This document shows positions 26,293 through 34,595 of a stretch of DNA of 64,000 nucleotides, one piece after another. The DNA comes from Ruegeria sp. R13_0. Its GTDB lineage: Bacteria > Pseudomonadota > Alphaproteobacteria > Rhodobacterales > Rhodobacteraceae. The notes beneath the pieces are model-generated. The model was given only the letters and a program-made list of their open reading frames with translations. It was not told where the DNA came from and did not search any database. Every line of letters begins with the position of its first letter. Position 1 is the stretch's first letter. Location of the stretch: assembly GCF_017743995.1 (NCBI RefSeq), contig NZ_JAGHRB010000003.1, forward strand, positions 124,001 to 188,000, read 5' to 3'. The position numbers and the translations under genes are program-made.

Positions 26293-27525
26293 TCAGTGCC
26301 CGGTTAGCACCAAGGTGTTCACCGGCATCAGAATCAAGCGCAGCCGCAGGCCTGCGGCGTGGACCACTCCGATCGTGTCGACCACATGCAGGAAGGCCTT
26401 ATTCCAGAAGCCAAGACTTTCATCCTCAAGCTTGTGGTGGTTGTCGGTATAGACATTGGCCAAACAGTTGCTGCCCGGAGGGATGTCATCCGCCATGCCC
26501 TTATACAGCGGCTCCATATACACCAGAATGGAACCGGGCACCCGGTTGCTCTGCACGTCCCGTAGCTCATCCGTGGGTCGGATCTGGCCCGATGGGATGA
26601 CGTCCTGCACCTCGACCACGACCATAGGGATCACGGTGAACGGTTTGGTCATGCAGCCCAATTCGCCGATCATGCCCGGTTTGATGACCTGAGCAGACAG
26701 CTGGTTGAACGCAGCCTGAAAACGGTCATGGCCCGAGTGCGAAGGCACCAGAATGCCCGCCGGGCGCAATAGCGGGCTGACATAGTCACCAACCTCCAGA
26801 CCGAACTGTTCGATCCGACCGGTAACACCCGCGCTGATCACGGTCTTGTCCAGCTCGGTCAGGGCTGCATCCAGCTGCGCATTGGCGCTGGCCAGTTGGG
26901 CCGGGATCAGCTCCTCGATCTGCTGTACTACAGCGGCGCGCTGCGACTGGGCGGCGGTGACCTGCGCTTCGCGCTCGGCCACGAGGTTCTCCAACCGCTC
27001 GATCTCGGCCAAACGCACCGCGCTGGAGCCTTCGTCGCGCAGTGTGTTGTTGCGCTCTAGGTCTTCGACCGATTGCGCCAAAGCCGCGCGCGCTCCGGCG
27101 ATCCCGGCATCCGCCTGCGCCAGATCCGTCTCGGCCACTTTCAGTGAGGCTTGAACCTGCGCAATCTCTGCATGGGCCGCCTGAACCTGCGCTTGCTGGG
27201 TGAAATCCTCGATCCGGAAAATCGGCTGGCCCGCGGTCACAGTCTCGTTGTTGCTGACGTAGACCTCGGACACCCGCCCGCCCAGTTGCGGCAGGATCGT
27301 GACCGTCCGGAAATACGAGGCTGCCGTGCTGGAGGCCGGATGAAAGTAGAACAGCGTGGTGATCACGGTTAGCGCCAGAATGGCACAGGTGGTCAGGCCC
27401 CAGCGCAGCTCATACCACATGGTAAATAGGGTGATCTCATGCCCGATCCGCTTGCCTTGGACAAAGCGTCGGAACAGGAAATCCGGCAGCACCGTAATCA
27501 GGGCGCAGAGCATTGTTTCGATCAT
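26293..27525 (-). CDS. HlyD-family membrane fusion protein (YiaV-like)
   Basis: Periplasmic adaptor of 410 aa anchored by N-terminal membrane segments (about residues 6-20 and 37-60). A long coiled-coil hairpin (residues about 120-220, rich in Ala/Gln/Glu: AQVQAAHAEIAQVQASLKV and more) is flanked by a lipoyl/barrel-sandwich half with LGGRVSEVYVSNNETVTAGQ. It follows a DUF3302-like small membrane gene by 3 bases, the arrangement of E. coli yiaW-yiaV. No ATPase, RND or MFS partner is adjacent, so the exported substrate is unknown. Confidence 0.85.
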   Translation of the reverse strand: MIETMLCALITVLPDFLFRRFVQGKRIGHEITLFTMWYELRWGLTTCAILALTVITTLFYFHPASSTAASYFRTVTILPQLGGRVSEVYVSNNETVTAGQPIFRIEDFTQQAQVQAAHAEIAQVQASLKVAETDLAQADAGIAGARAALAQSVEDLERNNTLRDEGSSAVRLAEIERLENLVAEREAQVTAAQSQRAAVVQQIEELIPAQLASANAQLDAALTELDKTVISAGVTGRIEQFGLEVGDYVSPLLRPAGILVPSHSGHDRFQAAFNQLSAQVIKPGMIGELGCMTKPFTVIPMVVVEVQDVIPSGQIRPTDELRDVQSNRVPGSILVYMEPLYKGMADDIPPGSNCLANVYTDNHHKLEDESLGFWNKAFLHVVDTIGVVHAAGLRLRLILMPVNTLVLTGH

Positions 27526-27528
27526 GAC

Positions 27529-27945
27529 TTACTGCTCCGGCGTGGTTTTGGGTTGGGCCGCCGGAGGGGCCGGTTCGGCAGGGGGCTGATGCGCAAGAGA
27601 CTGCCCGAGTGAGCGAATGGCATCCGCTATGTTTCGCATCGGCGTTGCAAAATCGGGGAATTGGAACCCGGCAACCAGAACGGCCGCGATCCAGAAGATA
27701 CCGTTATGCGTAAACAGCGCCAGCAGCGCCAAAATGCCCACCAACTGGAACTGCGGGTGATTGTTCTCATGCGCCATTTTCTCGGGCACCGAATGCAGCG
27801 TCAGATATCCGACACCAATCAAAACAACCAAAACGACAAAAAACACGACCATTACCGAAAAGAGGTAGTCGCTCCCATCGGCTGCGACGACATATTTTGG
27901 GATATGTCCCGTGGCCATGGGATGGAGGTCCGCTGCAGTCACCAT
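27529..27945 (-). CDS. DUF3302-like inner membrane protein (YiaW-like)
   Basis: A 138-aa protein with two hydrophobic segments (about residues 26-48 and 66-92) and the phrase LHSVPEKMAHENNHPQ between them. This aligns by eye with the LHDIP...NHP region of E. coli YiaW (DUF3302). The C-terminus is a Pro/Ala/Gln-rich cytoplasmic or periplasmic tail. ATG 27945 has AAGGAG just upstream; the frame is open further upstream without a site. It forms an operon with the HlyD-like gene. Confidence 0.65.
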   Translation of the reverse strand: MVTAADLHPMATGHIPKYVVAADGSDYLFSVMVVFFVVLVVLIGVGYLTLHSVPEKMAHENNHPQFQLVGILALLALFTHNGIFWIAAVLVAGFQFPDFATPMRNIADAIRSLGQSLAHQPPAEPAPPAAQPKTTPEQ

Positions 27946-28097
27946 AATCTCCTTCTTTTCTATGACGCGTCTTTGGCCGGGTTGATCGCCAAATTCAAGC
28001 CTGCTTATAGTTTCCCGAAATCCAAGCATATTCTTATCGCAAGCACCAAGAGCCTTATGACATCTGTTTCATCACAATCCGTCCCGGTCCCCCTGCG

Positions 28098-29171
28098 ATG
28101 ATCGACTTTCTAATCATCGGCGGCGGCATCGCGGGCCTCAGCGCGGGTGCGCGTTTGTCTGCTCATGGCTCAGTCACTGTTCTCGAGGCCGAGGACGCTT
28201 TGGGCTATCACTCATCTGGCCGCTCGGCCGCGATGTTCGAGGAAAACTACGGCCCGCCCTCGGTGGTTGCGCTCAATCAGGCCGGGGTCGACTACCTGCG
28301 ATCCGCGAACGGAGGCTACCTGACCCCCCGAGGCCTCATGCTGGTTGCAGGCCACGATCAGGCTGACCTGTTTGCCAAAGACGTCGAAGAGCTGAATGTA
28401 CGCCCTATTTCGCCGCAGCAAGCCATCGACAAAGTCCCGATCCTGAACCCGGACGCTCTCGCCCACGCCGCCGTCAGCGTGGACGCCTTCGACATTGACA
28501 CCGACCGCCTGATGCAGGACTTCGCACGCGTGATCCGGGGCAATGGCGGCGCGGTCCTTACCCGCCAGGCCGTCACCGATATCTGCAAAAGCGGCCATTG
28601 GGTGGTACAGGCAGGCGATGTGTTCGAGGCTAGAAACTTGGTCAACGCAGCCGGCGCTTGGGTGGATGAGGTCGCCGCAATGGCTGGCTTGCCGCCTATT
28701 GGCATCGTGCCGAAGCGCCGCTCCATGGCGCGGATTCCCGCACCCGGAGGGCACGATGTTTCCAACTGGCCCATGCTGATGGGACCGGGCGAGGGCTGGT
28801 ACGCCAAGCCTGATGCCGGGAAGTATCTGGTCTCACCCTCCGAAGCCGAGCCGACAACGCCGCATGACGCCTATGCCGACGATCTGGTTCTTGCAGAAGG
28901 TCTGGCGCGGTATGAGGCGGTGGTGACAACACCTGTCACAAGGCTTGAGGCGAACTGGGCCGGGCTGCGTAGTTTCGTGTCGGATGGCACGTTGGTGCTA
29001 GGGCCGGACCCACAGGACCGCTCGTTCATTTGGTGCGCGGGTCAGGGTGGATACGGGTTCCAGACATCGCCGGCTGCCTCCTCCCATCTCGCCAGCCTTG
29101 TGACGGGCACACCGTCTGAACTGCCTCAGGACATCGTCAATCAGTTGCATGTGGAAAGGTTGCGCTCATGA
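28098..29171 (+). CDS. FAD-dependent oxidoreductase of the DAO family
   Basis: A 357-aa flavoprotein with an N-terminal dinucleotide-binding motif (IIGGGIAGLSAGARLS), LEAEDALGYHSSGRSAAMF (typical of amino-acid/glycine oxidase-like enzymes) and a C-terminal CAGQGGYGFQTSPAA FAD-contact. It probably oxidises a secondary amine, D-amino acid or hydroxy acid; the substrate cannot be told. It overlaps the next gene by 4 bases, so it is co-translated with a DUF938 methyltransferase. Confidence 0.85.
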   Translation: MIDFLIIGGGIAGLSAGARLSAHGSVTVLEAEDALGYHSSGRSAAMFEENYGPPSVVALNQAGVDYLRSANGGYLTPRGLMLVAGHDQADLFAKDVEELNVRPISPQQAIDKVPILNPDALAHAAVSVDAFDIDTDRLMQDFARVIRGNGGAVLTRQAVTDICKSGHWVVQAGDVFEARNLVNAAGAWVDEVAAMAGLPPIGIVPKRRSMARIPAPGGHDVSNWPMLMGPGEGWYAKPDAGKYLVSPSEAEPTTPHDAYADDLVLAEGLARYEAVVTTPVTRLEANWAGLRSFVSDGTLVLGPDPQDRSFIWCAGQGGYGFQTSPAASSHLASLVTGTPSELPQDIVNQLHVERLRS

Positions 29172-29821
29172 CTAAACGCGTTCTGCCTTCGAATGCCAGC
29201 GTCGCGACGCAAGGCGATGGGGCCCGTATGATCGCCCCAGCCGCCAGCCGCAACTCGGACGCGCTATGCGCCTTGCTGGCCAAGATGGCGCCTGCCTCAG
29301 GTCGCGCACTGGAAATCGCTAGTGGCACTGGGCAGCATGTTGCCGCCTTTGCGCAGACACTGCCCAACTTGGTCTGGCACCCCACAGAAATCGACCCCGA
29401 ACGCCGCGCCAGCATCGACGCCTATGCGACGGAAGTCTCCAATATCCGTCCCGCCACCGATCTGGATGCGACCTCCGCAGGCTGGCATGAGGCATTCCAA
29501 GAGCAGGACCTGATCGTTCTGATCAACCTGCTGCACCTGATCTCATGGCCCGAAACTGACACGTTTCTCAGCGAGGCCTCACAGGCTCTGAGTCCGGCAG
29601 GTCGCCTCATCATCTACGGCCCCTTCATGCGAGACGGCGCTTTGACCAGCCCAGGCGACGAGAAGTTTCACGAAGCCCTGGTCTCACAAGATCCAGAGAT
29701 CGGGTACAAGAACGACACAGAGATCAAAGCCTGCCTTCAGCACTACGGTCTGCAACTGCTTCACTTGGTCGAAATGCCCTCCAACAATCTGGCGTTTGTT
29801 GCTCAAAGGCCGAAAACCTGA
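29168..29821 (+). CDS. DUF938 SAM-dependent methyltransferase-like protein
   Basis: A 217-aa cytoplasmic protein with a class I methyltransferase core: ALEIASGTGQHVAAFAQ (motif I, near residue 48), WHPTEIDPER (acidic loop) and LIVLINLLHLISWPET (motif IV region). The N-terminus RMIAPAASRNSDAL is characteristic of DUF938. Substrate is unknown. It overlaps the oxidoreductase gene upstream and ends 40 bases before a hairpin repeat that may end transcription. Confidence 0.85.
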   Translation: MTKRVLPSNASVATQGDGARMIAPAASRNSDALCALLAKMAPASGRALEIASGTGQHVAAFAQTLPNLVWHPTEIDPERRASIDAYATEVSNIRPATDLDATSAGWHEAFQEQDLIVLINLLHLISWPETDTFLSEASQALSPAGRLIIYGPFMRDGALTSPGDEKFHEALVSQDPEIGYKNDTEIKACLQHYGLQLLHLVEMPSNNLAFVAQRPKT

Positions 29822-29860
29822 TCTTCGGTTGGGGTCGATCAAAGCCTGCTGGCGCAGGCT

Positions 29861-29894
29861 TGCCTCCGGCGGAGGTATTTTTGAACAGAAGAAG
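29861..29894 (+). repeat. hairpin repeat, left copy of an inverted pair
   Basis: The 34-base sequence begins with the palindrome CCTCCGGCGGAGG, continues with TATTTTTGAACAG and ends AAGAAG. It matches 32 of 34 positions with the reverse complement of 30019-30052. A second small hairpin (GCCTGC...GCAGGC, 29844-29859) lies just before it. Stem followed by T-run also makes it a possible terminator for the DUF938 gene. Confidence 0.75.
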
Positions 29895-29971
29895 TAACGG
29901 ACGGTTAACTCTGATTTGAGACTGTGGATCTGCGGTACAGGCGGAGGCGCCGATGACCGCAACAGGAGAAG

Positions 29972-30017
29972 GCCCCCCTTGCCAAAAGCAGGGGGGCTGG
30001 ATCTTGCACCAGCCCCC
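29972..30017. repeat. two mutually exclusive GC-rich hairpins
   Basis: GCCCCCCTTGC (29972-29982) can pair with GCAGGGGGGC (29988-29997). The same G-run, as GGGGGCTGG (29992-30000), can instead pair with CCAGCCCCC (30009-30017). The two folds share bases and cannot coexist. They occupy the interior of the inverted repeat pair. Confidence 0.6.
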
Positions 30018-30018
30018 G

Positions 30019-30052
30019 CTTCTTCTGTTTGAAAATACCTCCGCCGGAGGCA
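30019..30052 (-). repeat. hairpin repeat, right copy of an inverted pair
   Basis: Reverse complement of 29861-29894 with two differences (TTTTCAAAC instead of TTTTTGAAC). It lies 53 bases downstream of the end of the sarcosine dehydrogenase-like gene on the minus strand and could be its terminator. Together with the left copy it bounds a 192-base unit. Confidence 0.75.
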
Positions 30053-30104
30053 TGTGTCGCCGCAGGCGGCGCATTCACTCGCGCCGCCGCAGTTTCCCAA
30101 GATA

Positions 30105-32612
30105 TCAGCCGTCCTTGCGGATGGTTTCGTTTTTCGGGTCGTAGGGGCTGTCGCAGGTGACGACCGCATCCCACAGCTTGTCCTGAATCTTGACCTTCAG
30201 CTTTGTACCTTCAACCGCGAGATCAGGCGTCACATAGCCCATGCCGATGGATTTCTCGAACGCCACCGAGTAACCGCCCGAGGTCAGACGACCCACGCGT
30301 GTGCCTTCCGGCGTGTAGAGCGCCTCGCGGCCCCACGGGTCGGCATCTTCCGGTCCGTCGATCAGCAGGGTGCAGCACTTGAAGCGCACACCGGTCTCTT
30401 CCAGCTTGGCCTTACCGTAGAAGTCTTTCGACAGGTCGACAAAGCGCGGTAGGTCGGCTTCCAGCGGGGTCGCGTCGCGGCCCAATTCGGTGCCGAAGGC
30501 GCGATAGGATTTCTCCTGACGCAACCAGTTCTGGGCGCGCGCACCGACCAGCTTCATACCGTGCTTCTCACCCGCCTTTTCCAGCAGGTCGAACAGGTAG
30601 TTCTGCATTTCAATCGGGTGGTGCAGTTCCCAGCCCAGCTCACCGGTATAGGCCACGCGGATCGCGTTGACCGGGCACATGCCCAGTTCGATCTGACGAG
30701 CCGACAGCCACGGGAAGCGCTTATTGGACAGTGCGGTTTCCGGATCAGCGTCTTTGATGACCTCTTTCAGAACGTCACGCGATTTCGGTCCGGCGATGGC
30801 AAAGACGCCCCACTGGGTGGTCACGTCCTGGATCTCAATATAGCCGAACTCCTCCATCTTGTCCTCGGCCGCTTTGCGCAGATAGTCCGCGTCATATTCG
30901 GTCCAGGCGCCAGCAGAAACGATGTAGTAGTTGTTCTCGCCATTGCGGACGATGGTGTATTCGGTGCGGGTGGTGCCATGCGCGGTCAGCGCATAGGTCA
31001 GGTTGATACGACCGACCTTGGGCAGTTTGTTGCAGGTGAACCAGTCCAGAAACTGGGTCGCACCGGGGCCCTTGACGACGTGTTTGGTGAAGGCCGATGC
31101 GTCGATCAGGCCAACGCCTTCACGAACGGCTTTCGCTTCTTCGACCGCATATTGCCACCAGCCACCACGACGGAAGGAACGGCTTTCCTTGTCGAAATTG
31201 TCCGGCGCATCAACAGGGCCAAAATAGTTCGGACGTTCCCAACCGTTCACCCAGCCGAACTGAGCACCGCGCGCTTTCTGGCGATCGTATGCCGGAACGG
31301 TCCGCAGCGGGCGGCAGGCTTCACGCTCTTCATCCGGGTGGTGCAGGATGTAGACGTGCTCATAGCATTCTTCGTTCTTGCGGGCCGCAAACTCGGTGGT
31401 CATCCAGTTGGACGAGTACCGCTTGGGGTCCAGCGAGGCCATGTCGATCTCAGCTTCGCCATCGACCATCATCTGCGCCAGATAATAGCCGGTGCCGCCT
31501 GCAGCGGTGATGCCGAAGCTGAAGCCCTCGGCCAGCCACATGTTGCGCAGGCCCGGAGCGGGACCAACCAGTGGGTTGCCGTCTGGGGTATAGCAGATCG
31601 GGCCGTTGAAATCGTCCTTCAGGCCGGATTCAGCGCAGGAGGGCACGCGCTCGGCCATCGCCATGTACTGATCGGCAATCCGATCCAGATCCAGCGGGAA
31701 CAGGTCGGCGCGGAAGCTGTCCGGCACGCCATGTTCGAACCGCGCGGGAGCGCCGTGCTCGTAGATACCCAAAATCCAGCCGCCGCGTTCTTCGCGGGCA
31801 TAGGATTCGTTGTCGGCGTCCCGCACGACAGGATGCTCGGGGTTGCCCGCTTCACGCCATTTGACCAGCTCGGGGTCTTTGTCCATGACAATAAACGTGT
31901 GCTCGACCGGGATCGCTGGCATCTTTATACCCAGCATCTTAGCGGTGCGCTGTGCGTGGTTGCCCGATGCGGTCACGACATGCTCGGCGGTGATCACCAC
32001 CTGCTCGTCGGAGGGAACAAGGTTGCCGCCTTTTTCGACCATCTTGGTGCAGGTCACTTCCCAATGCGTGCCGTTCCAGTAGAAGGCATCCGCCTGCATC
32101 TTGCGAACGATGTCGACGCCGCGCTGACGGGCACCTTTGGCCATCGCTTGGGTCACGTCAGCAGGGTTAATATAGCCATCTTCGGTGTGATAGATCGCGC
32201 CTTTCAGGTCGCCGGTTTCGATCAGCGGCCAGCGTTCCTTGATCTGCTCGGGTGTCAGCCACTCGTAAGCGACGTCACAGGTCTCAGCTGTAGACGCATA
32301 GAGCATGTATTCGTCCATACGCTCTTGCGTCTGCGCCATGCGCAGGTTGCCGACCACGGCGAAACCCGCGTTCAGGCCGGTCTCTTCTTCAAGCTGCTTG
32401 TAGAAATCAACCGAATATTTGTGGATGTGGGTCGTCGCGTAGGACATGTTGAACAGCGGCAGCAAGCCAGCCGCGTGCCAGGTCGAGCCTGAAGTCAGCT
32501 CGTCCCGCTCGATCAACATCACATCATCCCAGCCCGCTTTGGCCAGGTGATAGGCAATCGATGTTCCGACGGCGCCGCCGCCAACGACCAGTGCTTTGAC
32601 TTGGGTTTTCAT
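30105..32612 (-). CDS. sarcosine/dimethylglycine dehydrogenase-like FAD and folate enzyme
   Basis: An 835-aa cytoplasmic enzyme that probably demethylates sarcosine or dimethylglycine and passes the one-carbon unit to tetrahydrofolate. N-terminal FAD domain with GGGAVGTSIAYHL and GSTWHAAGLL, where His46 corresponds to the covalent flavin histidine of the family. The C-terminal half is GcvT-like (FFGPVDAPDNF, YTGELGWELHHPIEMQNYL) and ends with a GCV_T C-domain (GRLTSGGYS...GMGYV). ATG 32612 is chosen from a GGGGAG site; a longer frame is unsupported. The family includes related methyl-group dehydrogenases, so the exact substrate is open. Confidence 0.88.
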   Translation of the reverse strand: MKTQVKALVVGGGAVGTSIAYHLAKAGWDDVMLIERDELTSGSTWHAAGLLPLFNMSYATTHIHKYSVDFYKQLEEETGLNAGFAVVGNLRMAQTQERMDEYMLYASTAETCDVAYEWLTPEQIKERWPLIETGDLKGAIYHTEDGYINPADVTQAMAKGARQRGVDIVRKMQADAFYWNGTHWEVTCTKMVEKGGNLVPSDEQVVITAEHVVTASGNHAQRTAKMLGIKMPAIPVEHTFIVMDKDPELVKWREAGNPEHPVVRDADNESYAREERGGWILGIYEHGAPARFEHGVPDSFRADLFPLDLDRIADQYMAMAERVPSCAESGLKDDFNGPICYTPDGNPLVGPAPGLRNMWLAEGFSFGITAAGGTGYYLAQMMVDGEAEIDMASLDPKRYSSNWMTTEFAARKNEECYEHVYILHHPDEEREACRPLRTVPAYDRQKARGAQFGWVNGWERPNYFGPVDAPDNFDKESRSFRRGGWWQYAVEEAKAVREGVGLIDASAFTKHVVKGPGATQFLDWFTCNKLPKVGRINLTYALTAHGTTRTEYTIVRNGENNYYIVSAGAWTEYDADYLRKAAEDKMEEFGYIEIQDVTTQWGVFAIAGPKSRDVLKEVIKDADPETALSNKRFPWLSARQIELGMCPVNAIRVAYTGELGWELHHPIEMQNYLFDLLEKAGEKHGMKLVGARAQNWLRQEKSYRAFGTELGRDATPLEADLPRFVDLSKDFYGKAKLEETGVRFKCCTLLIDGPEDADPWGREALYTPEGTRVGRLTSGGYSVAFEKSIGMGYVTPDLAVEGTKLKVKIQDKLWDAVVTCDSPYDPKNETIRKDG

Positions 32613-32755
32613 AACCGGGTGTCTCCCCTTGGAATCTGTTGCCACCATATGGCTTGATTCCGAAATCAATCGCGGAAGCCATCCGACCAGTGATATAAGA
32701 AAAACGACCCGCACGGGAGATGCAGGTCGTTAAATGGCGACTTATGATCCAGCCA

Positions 32756-33016
32756 TCAGCCTTCCGAACGACACCGTTTGGTGTTTCCGACGGTCTTGCA
32801 CACCAGCTTGCCGGGCGGCTCGGCGGCTTGCGGTTCCTGAGCTTCAGGTGTGCTGTCAACGCTTGCGGGTTCATCCTCGGGCCCGCCAGTGAAGGCTGCG
32901 ATATAGTCGCTTGCGCTTAGCCCGTCACCCGAGGCTTTCGCTTTCTGGTAGTAGTCCAGCCCCGCGACCGCCAGCCCCGCCACCGCGATAAAGCCCACCA
33001 GATATTTTGCACTCAT
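32756..33016 (-). CDS. small single-pass membrane protein
   Basis: An 86-aa protein: N-terminal hydrophobic segment (KYLVGFIAVAGLAVAGL, residues 4-20), then an acidic/proline-rich linker and a basic tail with two cysteines (VCKTVGNTKRCRSEG). ATG 33016 has AGGTG upstream; the frame is open 14 codons further but without a site. It sits alone between two oxidase genes. Family not recognised; a membrane-anchored periplasmic location is likely. Confidence 0.6.
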   Translation of the reverse strand: MSAKYLVGFIAVAGLAVAGLDYYQKAKASGDGLSASDYIAAFTGGPEDEPASVDSTPEAQEPQAAEPPGKLVCKTVGNTKRCRSEG

Positions 33017-33102
33017 GTCGATCACCTGTTCGTCTTTCGCGGCAAGACACCACATCACCTAGACGTTTTGTGGGCACAAAGCGGACAAGATCGCGGAAAC
33101 TG

Positions 33103-34512
33103 CTAGGTGTGATCGGTCAGTATCTTTCCCGGATTCATGATGTTGTCGGGGTCCAGCGCCGCCTTGATCGCGGCCATGTAGTGTGTAGCCTGCCCCAGCT
33201 CTTTCTCAAGATAGGGGCGCTTGCCCTGCCCGATGCCGTGCTCGCCCGTGCAGGTGCCCTCCATCGAGATGGCCAGATCGTTGAGCCAACCGACGAACTC
33301 ATCGGCCCGGCGGACTTCCTCGGCGTCGTCCATGTCGATCAGGGGCAGCGTGTGAAAGTTCCCATCGCCGACATGCCCAACGATAGGCGCAAGTAGGTCA
33401 AGCTCGGCCGCTTTGTCCTGAGCGGCCCCTACTGCCTCGGCCAGACGGGATATTGGTACGCAGACATCGGTCGAGATCCCCTTGGCGCCCGGTCGCAACT
33501 GAAGGCTGGCCCAGTACATGTCGTGACGCGCCTGCCAAAGCTTGTTGCGTTCTTCGGTGGTTGAGGTTGCCGCGAAGTCCGTGCCGCCAAACTCTTCCGC
33601 GATCTGGCCGAAAATCTCGGCCTGTTCGGCGGCGCTGGCGTCCGAGCCGTGGAACTCCAACAGCAGCAGAGGCGTTTCGGGCAGGGTCAGGCCGGAATAG
33701 GCGTTGGCGGCTTTGACGGAGAGTTCATCCAGCAATTCGATCCGCGCGACGGGCACGCCGTATTGGATCGTCATCATCACCGCCCGGCAGGCGGCATCGA
33801 CGGTAGGGAAAGAGCAGCGGGCCGAACTGATCGCCTCGGGGATGCCATGCAGGCGCAGGGTCAGTTCGGTGATGATGCCCAACGTGCCTTCGGCCCCGAT
33901 CAACAGCCGCGCCAAATCGTACCCCGCCGAGGATTTCTTAGCGCGATTGCCGGTTCGGATGATCTGCCCATCCGGCATCACCGCCTCAAGGCTCAGCACG
34001 TTGTCCCGCATGGTGCCATAACGCACCGCATTGGTCCCGGAGGCACGGGTTGCAGCCATCCCGCCGAGTGAGGCATTTGCACCGGGATCAATCGGAAAGA
34101 ACAGGCCCTGATCGCGCAGATGGGTGTTCAGATCTTCACGCGTGACACCGGGTTGCACGACGCAATCAAGATCCTCGGCATGCACCGCCAGCACCTTGTT
34201 CATCTGGGTCAGATCGACCGACACCCCACCGGCAGGCGCGTTCACATGCCCTTCAAGCGACGTGCCCGTGCCAAACGCAATCACCGGCACCTTATGCGCG
34301 GCGCAGGTTTTGACAATCTCTGCGACCTCCTGAGTGGTGTGGGGAAACACCACCGCGTCCGGGCTTTGATTGGTGATCCAAGTCGTGGTGTGGCCATGCT
34401 GTTCGCGGATGGTCGCACCGGTTTGCAGCCGATCCCCAAACTGTTGCTTTAAGATGCCGAGCGCCGTACCAATCCCAGCCTCATTTCTCGGCAAAGCCGT
34501 CGCTTGCACCAT
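33103..34512 (-). CDS. FAD-linked D-lactate/glycolate-type dehydrogenase
   Basis: A 469-aa flavoenzyme of the VAO/PCMH family. It shows the FAD-binding FGTGTSLEGHVNAPAGG near residue 81, GGMAATRASGTNAVRYGTM near 150, HVGDGNFHTL near 379 and the C-terminal TCTGEHGIGQGKRPY typical of D-lactate dehydrogenase (cytochrome)/GlcD proteins. No GlcE/GlcF genes are adjacent, which favours single-subunit D-lactate dehydrogenase over glycolate oxidase. The neighbouring ggt and D-2-hydroxyacid dehydrogenase genes are on the same strand but separated by 80-base gaps. Confidence 0.88.
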   Translation of the reverse strand: MVQATALPRNEAGIGTALGILKQQFGDRLQTGATIREQHGHTTTWITNQSPDAVVFPHTTQEVAEIVKTCAAHKVPVIAFGTGTSLEGHVNAPAGGVSVDLTQMNKVLAVHAEDLDCVVQPGVTREDLNTHLRDQGLFFPIDPGANASLGGMAATRASGTNAVRYGTMRDNVLSLEAVMPDGQIIRTGNRAKKSSAGYDLARLLIGAEGTLGIITELTLRLHGIPEAISSARCSFPTVDAACRAVMMTIQYGVPVARIELLDELSVKAANAYSGLTLPETPLLLLEFHGSDASAAEQAEIFGQIAEEFGGTDFAATSTTEERNKLWQARHDMYWASLQLRPGAKGISTDVCVPISRLAEAVGAAQDKAAELDLLAPIVGHVGDGNFHTLPLIDMDDAEEVRRADEFVGWLNDLAISMEGTCTGEHGIGQGKRPYLEKELGQATHYMAAIKAALDPDNIMNPGKILTDHT

Positions 34513-34595
34513 GCCAACCCTCTACTGCCCGCCAGATGCACGGGCCTTTCCCAATATGTCGAAATGGCCCGCCCGAACCGGGCAAGACCCAGGTC

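Noticed and set aside
30561..32492. 643-codon open frame on the plus strand
   Set aside because: It lies wholly antisense to the sarcosine/dimethylglycine dehydrogenase-like gene, which has clear domains; the frame is a by-product of GC-rich codon use.
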